Shown here in pieces: positions 1 to 8,373 of a stretch of DNA of 64,000 nt. Position 1 is the stretch's first letter. Each line of letters begins with the position of its first letter. The notes beneath the pieces were generated by a model. It was not told the DNA's origin and did not search any database. It saw nothing but the letters and a program-made list of their open reading frames with translations. Source of the stretch: Bradyrhizobium erythrophlei (GTDB lineage Bacteria > Pseudomonadota > Alphaproteobacteria > Rhizobiales > Xanthobacteraceae); NCBI RefSeq assembly GCF_900142985.1, contig NZ_LT670849.1, positions 62,001 through 126,000 of the forward strand. The letters run 5' to 3'. A program made the translations under genes and the position numbers.

Positions 1-407
1 ATCAGTGGAATCAATTGGGGCCGCCGCCCGAATCCTCCACATTCCGCTCTCCGCCAAGAATGAGGCTGTTCACAATTCCTTTTAAAGCTGTCTCTTGCCG
101 CTGACGATTTCAGGGCTTCAGTATCAGGCGCTGCCGGGACAAACACATTTTGAGCCGACAGCGTAATTTTTGAAGGTTTTATTTTATGGAAGCGGATGGC
201 CACGCCTCCGATGAAGCGTGTAACAAGTGCGTCTGCCCTGTCAAATCGCTGTGGCGATCCCACCCATTGCAGCCCGGCAAATCCCTTTTCAATCTCGCTG
301 ACAACGCTTATCAACCTCGCATTCACAGCCGCTGTAGCTTGCCCGTCCGCATCCCAATTCATAGCGGCTTTCGGATTATCCGAATTTGCGGAATCAGGGA
401 ATGCCAT
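1..407 (-). CDS. Possible partial hypothetical protein, runs off the left edge
   Basis: A reading frame on the minus strand stays open from an ATG at 407 to the window edge, about 135 codons, with an in-frame stop just upstream near 497. The product has mixed composition, with a central stretch reading EIEKGFAGLQWVGSPQRFDR. I recognise no family. There is no clear ribosome binding site, and the base composition is less GC-rich than in neighbouring true genes. It may be the 3' part of a decayed gene. Low confidence. Confidence 0.25.
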   Translation of the reverse strand, partial: MAFPDSANSDNPKAAMNWDADGQATAAVNARLISVVSEIEKGFAGLQWVGSPQRFDRADALVTRFIGGVAIRFHKIKPSKITLSAQNVFVPAAPDTEALKSSAARDSFKRNCEQPHSWRRAECGGFGRRPQLIPL

Positions 408-504
408 GGCGTCGGAAACCGGAACGATGGTTGAGCTATTGGTGGGGACGCTGCTTACCCCACGCCGCCAGCGAACCTCTAATTCGCGTCGCCGCTAAGC
501 TCGA

Positions 505-638
505 TTAGACTACACGCCGCTCATGGTCCCATATCTCCAGCGCATGGCCGTCGATGAACTGCATGGCCGCGATGTCGCCCTTCGCCAAGAACTCCTGTGG
601 CCGTCCTGATCGACGGGAAATGCCCGATAGATCCCCAT
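505..638 (-). pseudogene. Frameshifted small conserved protein (about 45 residues)
   Basis: On the minus strand an ATG at 638 begins MGIYRAFPVDQDGH. The rest of a plausible small protein, ending FIDGHALEIWDHERRVV with TAA at 505-507, continues in another frame. The total length of 134 bases is not a multiple of three, so a single-base loss (or a sequencing error) near 590-600 is likely. From memory, short proteins with an N-terminal YR...D..GH and a C-terminal DGH..E.W pattern recur in Bradyrhizobium genomes; their function is unknown. The two halves match that pattern only when joined across the shift. Confidence 0.5.
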
Positions 639-836
639 AGCGTCCTGCCTAACCGAAGCTGATGAAAAACGCGGCGAGCATCCCGATCACCCATAGCCGA
701 GGTCAGCGTTTCGCGTGCTTGGATAGTGTCGGCCGATTCCTACCCCGCCGATCTTGCAACCGGCGCGCCGGCAGATGCGCGTTAGCCGCATGCCGACGTA
801 GCTCGCGGGGGACGGCAGGACCCCCGCCTCAGACGT

Positions 837-953
837 TTGGTTCCCAAGGATGGGAGCACGACATGGATCAAGAAACGAAGCGCGAAATTACCGTTCCTGC
901 CCGTCGTCACAGGTATCGGCCTCGCCATAGTGGTCGGTGCTTTGGCGTGGTAG
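837..953 (+). CDS. Possible 38-residue single-pass membrane peptide (TTG start)
   Basis: A TTG at 837 opens a frame ending at TAG 951-953. The last 21 residues are an uninterrupted hydrophobic helix (PVVTGIGLAIVVGALAW) preceded by a basic stretch (KKRSAK), the signature of a small inner-membrane peptide. The overlapping ATG frame at 864 lacks such order. There is no strong ribosome binding site. The gene is too short for statistical support, so this rests on the hydrophobic pattern alone. Confidence 0.3.
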   Translation: MVPKDGSTTWIKKRSAKLPFLPVVTGIGLAIVVGALAW

Positions 954-967
954 CGAGGTTTGCGCTC

Positions 968-1156
968 ATGACGGTGGTTATGAAGATTATAGCGGTCTGG
1001 TTTGGCCTGAATTTATTGGTCCCGGCCTTCATTTATTACCAGCGTACGCCAAGCTTTCGACATCGGGTGTTTCGGGCGACCTTCGGCCTAACCGCCTTTC
1101 CAAGCGAGCGCCGCCTAGCGCATGCGCTGGTCAATGCAGCTCATCAGCATCGTTAA
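968..1156 (+). CDS. Small hypothetical membrane protein
   Basis: A 62-residue product beginning MTVVMKIIAVWFGLN, with one N-terminal transmembrane helix followed by a basic cytoplasmic tail (YQRTPSFRHRVFR) ending LAHALVNAAHQHR. A second ATG at 980 gives a 58-residue form starting MKIIAVWFGL. Short proteins with one helix followed by a basic tail and an AHALV-like end are, as I recall, common in Bradyrhizobium. The longer frame upstream to 662 is Arg/Cys-rich and looks non-coding, so I do not extend the start. Confidence 0.45.
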   Translation: MTVVMKIIAVWFGLNLLVPAFIYYQRTPSFRHRVFRATFGLTAFPSERRLAHALVNAAHQHR

Positions 1157-1266
1157 CCGGAAGCACGCCCTCGGGAGGGAGTGCACCCGGTTACGTTCTT
1201 TGCTAGAACATCTGGCGCTGGAGCACGTATTTTGAGCCAGCGGACCTATTTTTTTGAGGTTAGTTT

Positions 1267-1488
1267 ATGAGTACCCCAAGGACACGCTCGCTGGAGCAGC
1301 TTCGAAACCTTATGTCCGAGCTTACGGTTCTGCGAGCGCAGGTGGAGCAAGCCGAACGCAATCGGACACAGTCGATAGTCCAGTTCAATCGGCTGTTGAA
1401 GTTGCGCAAGCTCGAAGCCGCTCGCATTAAGCCCAACTGTACGCCACCTGCATCGCGCACAACATCATGCCCCAAAGGCCAAGATTGA
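1267..1488 (+). CDS. Small hypothetical coiled-coil protein
   Basis: A 73-residue frame with GAGG eight bases upstream of the ATG. Residues 8-52 (LEQLRNLMSELTVLRAQVEQ and onward) form heptad-like charged helices typical of a short coiled coil. The C-terminal 20 residues are low complexity and Cys/Pro-rich, so the true protein may have been longer and decayed. No family recognised. Confidence 0.4.
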   Translation: MSTPRTRSLEQLRNLMSELTVLRAQVEQAERNRTQSIVQFNRLLKLRKLEAARIKPNCTPPASRTTSCPKGQD

Positions 1489-1576
1489 CTTCGATCGCCA
1501 CCAGCATTGATTGTGTCCCCCGACGAGCGACGAGAATCCCCCGACTCGCGTCGCGGTAACAGCTGACTGTTACAAT

Positions 1577-1672
1577 ATGCGCAAAGTATGGTTCGCAATT
1601 GCGAGACGTCTTCGGCTTTCCGACATCAAGCAAATGAAGACCAAGGGCCGGCGCTCGGGCGGCCGTCGTTAA
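1577..1672 (+). CDS. Possible 31-residue basic peptide
   Basis: ATG at 1577 to TAA 1670-1672. The product is strongly basic (MRKVWFAIARRLRLSDIKQM, then a KTKGRRSGGRR tail). There is no convincing ribosome binding site. It could be a true micro-protein or chance; listed because the surrounding 250 bases hold no better gene. Confidence 0.2.
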   Translation: MRKVWFAIARRLRLSDIKQMKTKGRRSGGRR

Positions 1673-1762
1673 GGCGACGCGGCGCGCACAGTACGTTTTC
1701 TGATTCCCGACTCGGTTGAACGTCGCATTTTGCTTGGAGGTAGGTCAGCGTGAGGAATTGCG

Positions 1763-1969
1763 ATGATCGACAAGAAGATTGCTTTTGGAATTGCCGTTGC
1801 TGCGATGGCTACCGCTGTGCTGGGGATTATGCTCCTGTTCGGCAGCGAGAGGCATTTCGCCTCCATGGATCAAGCTGGGGTGAACCACCCAAGCGGCACA
1901 ACGCAAACTGCCGAAACGCCAAATCCTGCACTGTCTCGCATTCGCCTGCTGGTCTCCAATCCAAACTGA
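1763..1969 (+). CDS. Small hypothetical single-pass membrane protein
   Basis: A 68-residue protein whose ATG is preceded by GAGG at good spacing (1751-1754). Residues 6-26 (IAFGIAVAAMATAVLGIMLL) form an N-terminal transmembrane helix or uncleaved signal anchor, followed by a polar Pro/Thr-rich tail. No family recognised. Between its end and 2247 I see no supported gene. Confidence 0.5.
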   Translation: MIDKKIAFGIAVAAMATAVLGIMLLFGSERHFASMDQAGVNHPSGTTQTAETPNPALSRIRLLVSNPN

Positions 1970-2247
1970 GCCAATAACGGCAGTCACCCATTTGGGGGCG
2001 AACCTTTGACCCGCTTGCGCGATATATCCTTCGACTGGCGGATTTCAGTGCTCCAGTGACTAGCCAGCGCCGACAAGGCATCGAAGCCCTAGGGGCGATC
2101 GGACGGCGCGACACTGTATTTACAGGTAACCTGAGCGAGATTGCCGCCTTGTTCATCCGACAAGAAGTAGCGGCCGCCTGCCCCCGCGCGTTGCAGAACT
2201 GCTCGCATGCACGGATGGGCGCCCGGCTCATCAGCGCGCAATCCAAG

Positions 2248-2658
2248 TCACGCAGCCGGCTGCTTGTAGTCCGGAAACCGGCTCAAGACCGCGGCCCTCA
2301 AAAACTTGAAGTGGGAGATCGAGTCGGCGAGCGACCTCAGCCGCTTCTGGCCATTTGAAATTTCTTCGCTGAACAGGTTCTGGTGGTGGCCGTCCAGCGG
2401 CTCACGATCCAGGTACTCGTCACTGGCGTTTCCAACCGTCACCGCGGCGCGTGCCAGCACCTCTTCGACCCGCTGGTTTAATCCGCTTTGCTCACCCTCG
2501 GCAGCCTGCAGCGCCGTTTCAATCGCGTTCATGACGATATCGACACGCTGGCGGTCTGTGTCCTCGTCCCGCTGCGGCGAGCGAACCTTGAACTGATCAC
2601 CTTCAGGGCTGCTTTGGGTCAAGTTGCGCAAACGCGCTCTTAGGAACAGCTGGAACAT
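2248..2658 (-). CDS. Hypothetical protein, 136 aa
   Basis: A charged soluble protein, largely helical, starting MFQLFLRARLRNLTQ. It has a central acidic helix (NQRVEEVLARAAVTVGNASD) and ends near FPDYKQPAA. GGGAG lies about 12 bases upstream of the ATG. No catalytic motif or membrane segment is visible and the family is unknown to me. Codon use matches the rest of the chromosome, supporting a real gene. Confidence 0.6.
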   Translation of the reverse strand: MFQLFLRARLRNLTQSSPEGDQFKVRSPQRDEDTDRQRVDIVMNAIETALQAAEGEQSGLNQRVEEVLARAAVTVGNASDEYLDREPLDGHHQNLFSEEISNGQKRLRSLADSISHFKFLRAAVLSRFPDYKQPAA

Positions 2659-2834
2659 GGCTTATGTGAACTCCCGCGACAGCTCTCAAGGAAGCGGGCG
2701 AAAAATCACTCAAAAGATGACAAGCTGATTACAGGCATGGCCCGATATTGCCTTTGGCCGCACGATATCACGAATCAACCCTCGATCAAGCGTTCGGCAA
2801 TTCCGCGCAGCCTCGCCGACGAATGACACACGAT

Positions 2835-2875
2835 AAAAAACCGCCCTCGCGATTGATCGCGCGAGGGCGGCTTTA
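2835..2875 (-). terminator. Rho-independent terminator of the DUF1080 gene
   Basis: Read on the minus strand, a GC-rich stem (GCCGCCCTCGCG paired with CGCGAGGGCGG) is followed by a run of six T. It lies 30 bases downstream of the 2905-3525 stop codon. Confidence 0.85.
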
Positions 2876-2904
2876 TGTACCGCCAGCGAATCGTCGCCGA
2901 ATGC

Positions 2905-3525
2905 CTAGAGCGGCTTGATCTCAACCTTGCGGAACTTCACCACGCCCTTGTCGTTCGCCACGCCCGCGGCGTCCTTGCTGCCAAGACCATGCTGGAGAGC
3001 GACCTTTCCGTTCGCAAGCTTTGAGTCCTGCGCGCCATCGACCGTCTTCTGGCCGTTGAGCACAACGGTGAATGACGAACCTTTCGCCGTGATCTCGAAG
3101 GTGTTCCACTTGCCGCCCGCGTGCGGCATCGGATTGACCTTGGCGACGTTGACGATCGCGCCGGTGCCATAGCTCGGATCCGGCCGCGTGTCCCAGATAT
3201 TGACCTCGTAGCAGGTGTCCGCGCCGATCTTCTCAGGCTCGGTGCAGCGAATGAAAATGCCGCTGTTGGAATCCGCTTCCACCCAGAACTCGGCCTTGAT
3301 TTCGTAATCCTTGTAATCGGACTTGGTGACGAGGAAGCCGTTACCCTTGTCGGCCACGATCATGCCGTCCTCGATCCGCCAGTTGGCGTCACCGACCTTG
3401 CTGAAGCCGTCGAGGCTCTTGCCGTCGAACAGCGAGACCCACCCTGCCTCGCTCGAAGCCTGGGGTGAATACGCCAGAGCTGAGATGCCGAGGACAAGCG
3501 ATGCGATGGCGGCGCGGCGTTTCAT
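2905..3525 (-). CDS. DUF1080 / 3-keto-disaccharide hydrolase-domain secreted protein
   Basis: A 206-residue exported protein. Residues 1-25 form a signal peptide (MKRRAAIASLVLGISALAYS ending ASSEA). The rest is a single DUF1080 domain, a concanavalin-like beta-sandwich, with typical motifs: WVSLFDGKSLDGF at the start, WRIEDGMIVAD, then NSGIFIRC and a WNTFEITAKG strand. Family members hydrolyse 3-keto-glycosides or bind carbohydrate; the substrate here is unknown. I chose the ATG at 3525 because GGGAG lies seven bases upstream and it begins the signal peptide; a frame start at 3588 adds an unlikely extension. Monocistronic, with a terminator just downstream. Confidence 0.85.
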   Translation of the reverse strand: MKRRAAIASLVLGISALAYSPQASSEAGWVSLFDGKSLDGFSKVGDANWRIEDGMIVADKGNGFLVTKSDYKDYEIKAEFWVEADSNSGIFIRCTEPEKIGADTCYEVNIWDTRPDPSYGTGAIVNVAKVNPMPHAGGKWNTFEITAKGSSFTVVLNGQKTVDGAQDSKLANGKVALQHGLGSKDAAGVANDKGVVKFRKVEIKPL

Positions 3526-3670
3526 GAAAATACTCCCTGTTGATGTTGTTTTTGGTACTCGATCGCGCGGGACGATAGCAGGAGACAAATCTTCCGGAAA
3601 GCCAGCGAGAGGCTATGCTTGCTGCGTTTCGAACGCCGGTCGGGTCAATACGGTGTGAACGGCTTTTTCG

Positions 3671-3726
3671 CTCTGACGCGTTTTCTTCACGCGAACCGGT
3701 ATCCACTTCGCTTGAAAACGCTCTAG
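3671..3726. repeat. Dispersed palindromic repeat (GCGTTTTC...GAAAACGC)
   Basis: Inverted arms GCGTTTTC (3678-3685) and GAAAACGC (3714-3721) enclose TTCACGCGAACCGGTATCC and neighbouring bases. From memory, this sequence recurs many times in Bradyrhizobium and related genomes as a non-coding palindrome. It ends at CTAG, whose TAG on the minus strand is the stop codon of the dioxygenase gene (3723-3725). Confidence 0.7.
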
Positions 3727-4682
3727 TGACCCTCAACCGGCGGGGTGCCGTGGGTGTGGAAGGACTCGATCGTTTTCAGTCCCCATGCCTGCCCCTTCTT
3801 GCGCTCCTCCTCCGTCCAGACGATCGGTTTCCAGTCCGGCGCCAGGATCAGCCGCGCGCCGGCATTGGCGACCTCGACCCGGTTGCCGCCGGGCTCATAG
3901 ACGTAAAGAAAGAAAGTCTGCTGGATCGCGTGCTTATGCGGACCGGTTTCGATATAGACCCCGTTCTCCAGAAAAATGTCCGCGGCCCGCAAAATATCCT
4001 CGCGGCTGTCGAGCGCGTAAGTGAGATGGTGGAAACGGCCCGGCGTGCCGGAATGGTCGCGCGAATACGCAAAGTCATAACTCTTGTTCGTGACCGTCAT
4101 CCACATCGCGGCTTCGGTGCCGTCGTTGAGCACGATCTGCTCCGTCAGCCGGCATCCGAGATACTTTTCGAAGAAAATCCGGTTGGCCTTGATGTCGACC
4201 GCCAGGCAATTGAGGTGATCGAGCCGGCGCACATTGATGCCGCGCGCCGGAAAGCGCTGCGCCTGGTTCTTCAGCGCCGGCTTTAATTCGGCCGGCGGCT
4301 GATACCATTCGGTCTCATAATAAAGTTCGACGATATGGCCGTCCGGGTCGCGGCAGCGAAACGCCGGACCATGGCCGAGATCGCCGCCGGTCCAGCCGAT
4401 ATCGAAACCCGAGTCCTTCAGCGCCGCGACCCGGCGCTCGAGCGCCTGCGGGCTTCGCGCCCGCAGCGCCATGTGCTCCATGCCTGAGGTCTTGGAAGCC
4501 GTAAGCTTGAGCGAATAGCGTTCATAATCGTCCCAGCCACGCAAATAGACCGACTCGCCCTTTCGCCCACTGACGGTCATACCCATCACATCGACGAAGA
4601 ATTTCAGGCTCTCGTCCGGCTTCGGCGTCAGCAATTCGAGATGGCCGAGATGGGCAAGGTCAAGAATGGGCTCAGGCTGCAT
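3723..4682 (-). CDS. Type I extradiol ring-cleavage dioxygenase (VOC fold)
   Basis: A 319-residue protein with two vicinal-oxygen-chelate modules, as in catechol 2,3-dioxygenase. Expected metal ligands are visible: His in RRLDHLNCLAVD, His in GRFHHLTYAL, and Glu in VYEPGGNRVEVAN. It should cleave an aromatic diol next to its hydroxyl groups using Fe(II) and O2. The ATG at 4682 lies one base after the stop of the upstream decarboxylase-like gene, showing translational coupling; an ATG at 4700 would overlap that gene and is less likely. It is the last gene of a set with galC- and galB-like genes. The exact substrate cannot be read from sequence. Confidence 0.82.
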   Translation of the reverse strand: MQPEPILDLAHLGHLELLTPKPDESLKFFVDVMGMTVSGRKGESVYLRGWDDYERYSLKLTASKTSGMEHMALRARSPQALERRVAALKDSGFDIGWTGGDLGHGPAFRCRDPDGHIVELYYETEWYQPPAELKPALKNQAQRFPARGINVRRLDHLNCLAVDIKANRIFFEKYLGCRLTEQIVLNDGTEAAMWMTVTNKSYDFAYSRDHSGTPGRFHHLTYALDSREDILRAADIFLENGVYIETGPHKHAIQQTFFLYVYEPGGNRVEVANAGARLILAPDWKPIVWTEEERKKGQAWGLKTIESFHTHGTPPVEGH

Positions 4683-4683
4683 G

Positions 4684-5541
4684 TCAATGACCCTCTTCAA
4701 TCAGCGGACGCGTCACATCGTCGAACAGCTCGTCGACGGAAAATTGCCGGGCAATGAGACTCTGCTGCGCCGCATACGCGGTGATGCATTCCAGCGAGCG
4801 CCGCATGTCGACGGCGAGAAAACGGCCGTCGCCAGTGATGGCGGCCACCGAGAACAGGCGATGGACCTCGCGCACGATATCGGGATGTTCGTCGGACAGA
4901 TCCTTTTTCACAACCACCATGTGATTGATCGGTCGCACGGCGTGTTTGGCAAACCAGCGGGCTTCTTCGCCCTTGACGTCCGCAAATAGCGGCTTGAGGT
5001 CGGGATGGTCGACCTTCTCACCGAGGATCGCGTCGAGCTCGCCATCCAGAAGCATCTGGACGATCTGCTTTCCCGCCGGCGCGCGTCGCGTGTGATCTTC
5101 GAATTCGGCGACGTGCGCGTCTTCGAAAGTCACCCAGTCGATCGCATTGAGATCGACGCCGTAATCATTGGCGAGAATGCCCCGCAACCAGGCGCCGGTC
5201 GTGGTGCTGAAGGAGCGGATGCCGACGCGCTTGCCGGCAAGATCATTCGGCGTGAGCGTGCCGAATTTGGGGTTGTAAAACGCATGGCCATGCTGAAACC
5301 GCGCCAATACGACATCCGGCAACAGCACCATCGGCTTGTTGAAATTCTTCGCCATCAGGTAGGTGACGATCGCCATCTCCGAGACGTCGAAGGCGCCCTC
5401 GCGAACCATCGGCTTGAAGCCCTTGTTGGTCGGCTTGTAGTCGACGAAATCGAACTCGACGAGATCGGATTTGATCGACCCATCCTTCAGCGCTGCCGTG
5501 CAGGCATGATCGCCGAGCAAGGTGCGCAGGCGCACGGCCAT
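4684..5541 (-). CDS. 4,5-dihydroxyphthalate decarboxylase (Pht5)-like protein
   Basis: A 285-residue protein of the periplasmic-binding-protein fold, but without a signal peptide, so a cytoplasmic enzyme is more likely than a transport receptor. Motifs typical of Pht5-like proteins include FDVSEMAIVTYLMA (residues ~50-63), DLAGKRVGIRSFSTTTGAWL, RGILANDYGVD, and INHMVVVKKDL. Pht5 decarboxylates 4,5-dihydroxyphthalate to protocatechuate. The ATG at 5541 is one base after the stop of the aldolase gene; an upstream extension to 5637 is Arg/Ser-rich and non-coding. Next to a ring-cleavage dioxygenase, a role in making its diol substrate is plausible but inferred. Confidence 0.7.
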   Translation of the reverse strand: MAVRLRTLLGDHACTAALKDGSIKSDLVEFDFVDYKPTNKGFKPMVREGAFDVSEMAIVTYLMAKNFNKPMVLLPDVVLARFQHGHAFYNPKFGTLTPNDLAGKRVGIRSFSTTTGAWLRGILANDYGVDLNAIDWVTFEDAHVAEFEDHTRRAPAGKQIVQMLLDGELDAILGEKVDHPDLKPLFADVKGEEARWFAKHAVRPINHMVVVKKDLSDEHPDIVREVHRLFSVAAITGDGRFLAVDMRRSLECITAYAAQQSLIARQFSVDELFDDVTRPLIEEGH

Positions 5542-5542
5542 C

Positions 5543-6235
5543 TCAATCGGCCTCCGGCTCGTCGACATAGACGAGACCCGCCTTCGCCAGCGGCTCACGC
5601 ATCTTGTACATGTCAAGCCCGAGCACGCCGGAGGCAAGCTGCTGGCGCTTGCCCTCCTCGTCGGCCTGGCGCTTCTCGCCCTTGGCCGCGACCTCAGTGG
5701 CGTTCTTTTTCAACACCACCACTACGCCGTCATCGTCGGCAACGATCGCATCGCCGGGATGGACGTTGACCCCGGCACACACGACGGGAACATTGACCGC
5801 GCCCAGTGTCGCCTTCACCGTGCCCTTGGCCGAGATCGCCTTCGACCACACCGGAAAGCCCATCTCCTTGAGCGATTTCACATCACGGCACCCGGCATCG
5901 ATCACAAGACCGACCACACCGCGCGCCTTCAGCGAGGTCGCGAGCAGATCGCCGAACATGCCGTCGGTATTATCAGTGGTGCAGCCTACGACCAGCAGAT
6001 CGCCGGGACGGCACTGCTCGACCGCGACATGGATCATCCAGTTGTCACCGGGCTGCGCCAGCACCGTGACCGCAGTGCCGGCGGCCTCACCGCCCGCCCA
6101 GACCGGCCGCATGTACGGCTTCATCAAGCCGAACCGGCCATAGGCCTCGTGCACCGTTGAGGTCCCAAGCGCGCCAAGCCGCTTGACGATACCGGCGTCG
6201 GCGCGCGCGATGTTGCGGACAACGATGGTCTTCAT
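5543..6235 (-). CDS. galC: 4-carboxy-4-hydroxy-2-oxoadipate aldolase (RraA fold)
   Basis: A 230-residue RraA/HMG-aldolase family protein. Family signatures include [11 protein letters not shown] near the start, [33 protein letters not shown] with the conserved G..D..RD pattern, and [17 protein letters not shown]. This class (GalC, LigK, ProA) splits 4-carboxy-4-hydroxy-2-oxoadipate into pyruvate and oxaloacetate, using a divalent metal. The ATG at 6235 has GGAG eight bases upstream and lies 13 bases after the hydratase stop. Adjacent galB-like and dioxygenase genes support the aldolase role over an RNase-regulator role. Confidence 0.8.
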   Translation of the reverse strand: MKTIVVRNIARADAGIVKRLGALGTSTVHEAYGRFGLMKPYMRPVWAGGEAAGTAVTVLAQPGDNWMIHVAVEQCRPGDLLVVGCTTDNTDGMFGDLLATSLKARGVVGLVIDAGCRDVKSLKEMGFPVWSKAISAKGTVKATLGAVNVPVVCAGVNVHPGDAIVADDDGVVVVLKKNATEVAAKGEKRQADEEGKRQQLASGVLGLDMYKMREPLAKAGLVYVDEPEAD

Positions 6236-6248
6236 ACCAGCTTCTCCA

Positions 6249-6965
6249 TCACACCAGTTCTTCCAAAGCCATCGGGAACAGCCGCTGATAGGCCTCACCA
6301 TAAGTCATGGCCTTGCCGGAATTGCGTCCGCCCTGCATGCCCCGCTGCAACGCGACGCGCTCGTAATAGGCCCACAGGTGCTTTTGTGCGGCGAGAATTT
6401 CGAAGGTCCTGCGCTTGATGTCCCAGACCTCGTCGATGTTGAGGATCACCTGCGGCTTGAAGTTACACATCTCCGGCTGGTGCGGCTCGAACAGGAAGAC
6501 CGGCGGCGCGGCATAGCTGTAATCAGCTTGCGGCTTGTGGCCCATCGCTTGCGCCACGATCCGCGCTTCCTGCGCGTAAGCCGTCGCGGCGGGATGATCG
6601 ACGTTGTAGGGATCTTCCAGCGAATGGGTCAGCACGAAGCTCGGATTGAGCTCGCGATAGATATCGATCAGCCGTTCCATATGGGCGTCCGTCAGCCGCA
6701 GCGGATAATCGCCGGCATCGAGGAATTCGATTTCCGCGCCGAGTGAAGCCGCAGCGCGCTCGGCCTCGTCCTTGCGGCCGGCTTTGACTTTCTCGAGCGT
6801 CATGCCCGACTGTTTCCAGGCGAACTGGGATTCCCCGCGCTCACCGAATGCCAGGCAGACGATCTTGACGCGGTAGCCTTTTTTGGCGTGAAGCGCGATT
6901 GCGCCGCCGGCGCGCCAGACGAAATCGCCGGGATGTGCTGAAACCACCAAACCTGTCTTTGCCAT
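6249..6965 (-). CDS. galB: 4-oxalomesaconate hydratase, GalB-like (PIG-L/LmbE family)
   Basis: A 238-residue zinc-dependent PIG-L family protein. The metal-site motif appears as [20 protein letters not shown] (His-Pro-x-Asp region), with the second-site His in [11 protein letters not shown]. The opening resembles the galB hydratase of the gallate pathway more than sugar deacetylases. GalB hydrates 4-oxalomesaconate to the substrate of GalC, encoded next. GAGG seven bases before the ATG at 6965 fixes the start. It is the first clearly catabolic gene of the minus-strand run. Confidence 0.78.
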   Translation of the reverse strand: MAKTGLVVSAHPGDFVWRAGGAIALHAKKGYRVKIVCLAFGERGESQFAWKQSGMTLEKVKAGRKDEAERAAASLGAEIEFLDAGDYPLRLTDAHMERLIDIYRELNPSFVLTHSLEDPYNVDHPAATAYAQEARIVAQAMGHKPQADYSYAAPPVFLFEPHQPEMCNFKPQVILNIDEVWDIKRRTFEILAAQKHLWAYYERVALQRGMQGGRNSGKAMTYGEAYQRLFPMALEELV

Positions 6966-7065
6966 CGCTTTCCTCAGATCTTGCCGATCCATTCTTGTTG
7001 ACGCGGCGCTCGCCTCGCAGCGAGCGTCGCCTTCACCGTCAATGCGCTACCGGCGCCGGCCCCTG

Positions 7066-7569
7066 TCAATCATTTGCCGCCAGTCGATGCTTCACGAAGA
7101 GCGCGAGCGGCACGGCGTAGAACAAGTGGGACATGAAGCCGCCAATGATCACGTTGGGGTCGAGGTAATTCGGGTGGCTCGACGAAGCAACCGCGATCGC
7201 GATATGCATCACGATCCACAGGAAAACCGCGAAGAACATGCCGATCAGCGACGCCTCATAACCGCGACGCGCAAAGGCCGGCCACACCCACGCGAAGGCG
7301 ACGCCCCAGGCCAGCGCGAAGAAAAAGTGAATGCCGGTGCCCACGAGATAAGCGACGGCTCCCAATGAATCCTGCACGTCCTTGCCGAACACGAGTCCGG
7401 TAGCGTTGCGGGGAATGCCCGCAAGTGGCATCAGATGCTGGATGCCGACCCAGACGATGGCCTCATAAATCCAGATGATGACACCGCCGATCAGGCCTCC
7501 AAGAAGCCCTACGCGGACCGTTTCACCAAGTTCCCCGTGATTGACAGTTGCTGACGCAGTCGTAGCCAT
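7066..7569 (-). CDS. Hypothetical four-helix membrane protein
   Basis: A 167-residue inner-membrane protein with about four hydrophobic helices: VGLLGGLIGGVIIWIYEAIV, AYLVGTGIHFFFALAWGVAF, SLIGMFFAVFLWIVMHIAIA, and a final one near LFYAVPLALFV. It resembles small YagU-type membrane proteins of unknown role. GGGAGG six bases upstream of the ATG at 7569 fixes the start. It lies 41 bases after the TetR gene on the same strand and is probably co-transcribed with it. Confidence 0.7.
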   Translation of the reverse strand: MATTASATVNHGELGETVRVGLLGGLIGGVIIWIYEAIVWVGIQHLMPLAGIPRNATGLVFGKDVQDSLGAVAYLVGTGIHFFFALAWGVAFAWVWPAFARRGYEASLIGMFFAVFLWIVMHIAIAVASSSHPNYLDPNVIIGGFMSHLFYAVPLALFVKHRLAAND

Positions 7570-7610
7570 TCTCATCCTCCCCTTTTTGCAACTCCATTCG
7601 ACCTTGCTTG

Positions 7611-8348
7611 TTAGCGGCGCCCTGACGGCGCTCTTGGATTATGAAGTGGTGCAGTGGAAAGCCGCGGCGCCGGCCGCCGCTCATCCAGCGCGGGCGCCTG
7701 GAACGAAGCAACCGTTGCCTTGACCAGTTGCTCGATCGCGGCGGCGGCATCGCTGCCGTCGGCCTCGCCCCGCGACAGGCGCGCGACGCGCTCGGGCGTC
7801 ACCAGCGTGTAGTAAAGCGCGCCCAGCAGAAAATGGCTGCGCCAGACGATCTCGGTGCGCGGGATATGCGGCAAGCTTTCACAGATCGCGTCGATGAAGG
7901 CGTGGCTCGTGTCGTCAAAAGTCTGCGCGATGATCTTGCCGGCAACCGCATTGCCTTCCGCCGACATCACCGCCCGCAGCCGGGTGAAACGCGCCCCGCC
8001 ACCGGCAAGATCGTTGCCGGACGAAAAAGCCGGCAGCACATAGGCGCGCACGATCGCCTCGAGCCGGTCGTTGAGATCCCGCACCCGCTGTGCGGCCGCC
8101 AGCAGTTCCGACCGTCTCAGGTTCATCGGTCCGCAGTGCCGACGATAGATTTCAAGCAGCAGCCCGTCCTTGGTCTTGAAATGGTAGGTCACGCTGCCGG
8201 GGTTGGCGCCTGCCGCCTGCGCGATGTCGCGCACCGAAACGGCGTTGAAACCATTGGTCGAAAACAGTTCCTCGGCGGCGCAGAGAATGGCTTCGCGCAT
8301 ATTCGGCTTGCGCGGTGCGGCATCATCGCTGTCGGGTGGACGGGCCAT
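7611..8348 (-). CDS. TetR/AcrR-family transcriptional regulator
   Basis: A 245-residue regulator. The N-terminal helix-turn-helix is clear at residues ~20-65 (REAILCAAEELFSTNGFN, VSVRDIAQAAGANPGSVTYH, FKTKDGLLLEIYRRH). The C-terminal ligand domain resembles the CecR/YbiH subgroup of TetR proteins. A perfect inverted repeat lies four bases before the ATG at 8348, so the protein probably represses itself. An alternative ATG at 8375 would put the operator inside the coding region. It may also control the membrane-protein and aromatic genes downstream on the same strand; that is inferred from position. Confidence 0.85.
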   Translation of the reverse strand: MARPPDSDDAAPRKPNMREAILCAAEELFSTNGFNAVSVRDIAQAAGANPGSVTYHFKTKDGLLLEIYRRHCGPMNLRRSELLAAAQRVRDLNDRLEAIVRAYVLPAFSSGNDLAGGGARFTRLRAVMSAEGNAVAGKIIAQTFDDTSHAFIDAICESLPHIPRTEIVWRSHFLLGALYYTLVTPERVARLSRGEADGSDAAAAIEQLVKATVASFQAPALDERRPAPRLSTAPLHNPRAPSGRR

Positions 8349-8351
8349 TTC

Positions 8352-8373
8352 GATTTGTACAAATGTACAAATC
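8352..8373. promoter_or_regulatory. Palindromic operator of the TetR regulator
   Basis: Perfect 10-base arms GATTTGTACA and TGTACAAATC separated by two bases. This is the usual size and symmetry of a TetR-family operator. It covers the place where a ribosome binding site for the ATG at 8348 would be, so either the transcript is leaderless or translation starts at 8375. Confidence 0.75.

Noticed and set aside
186..498. Two overlapping plus-strand frames at the left edge
   Set aside because: No ribosome site or family pattern; the minus-strand frame over the same bases stays open to the edge and is at least as likely.
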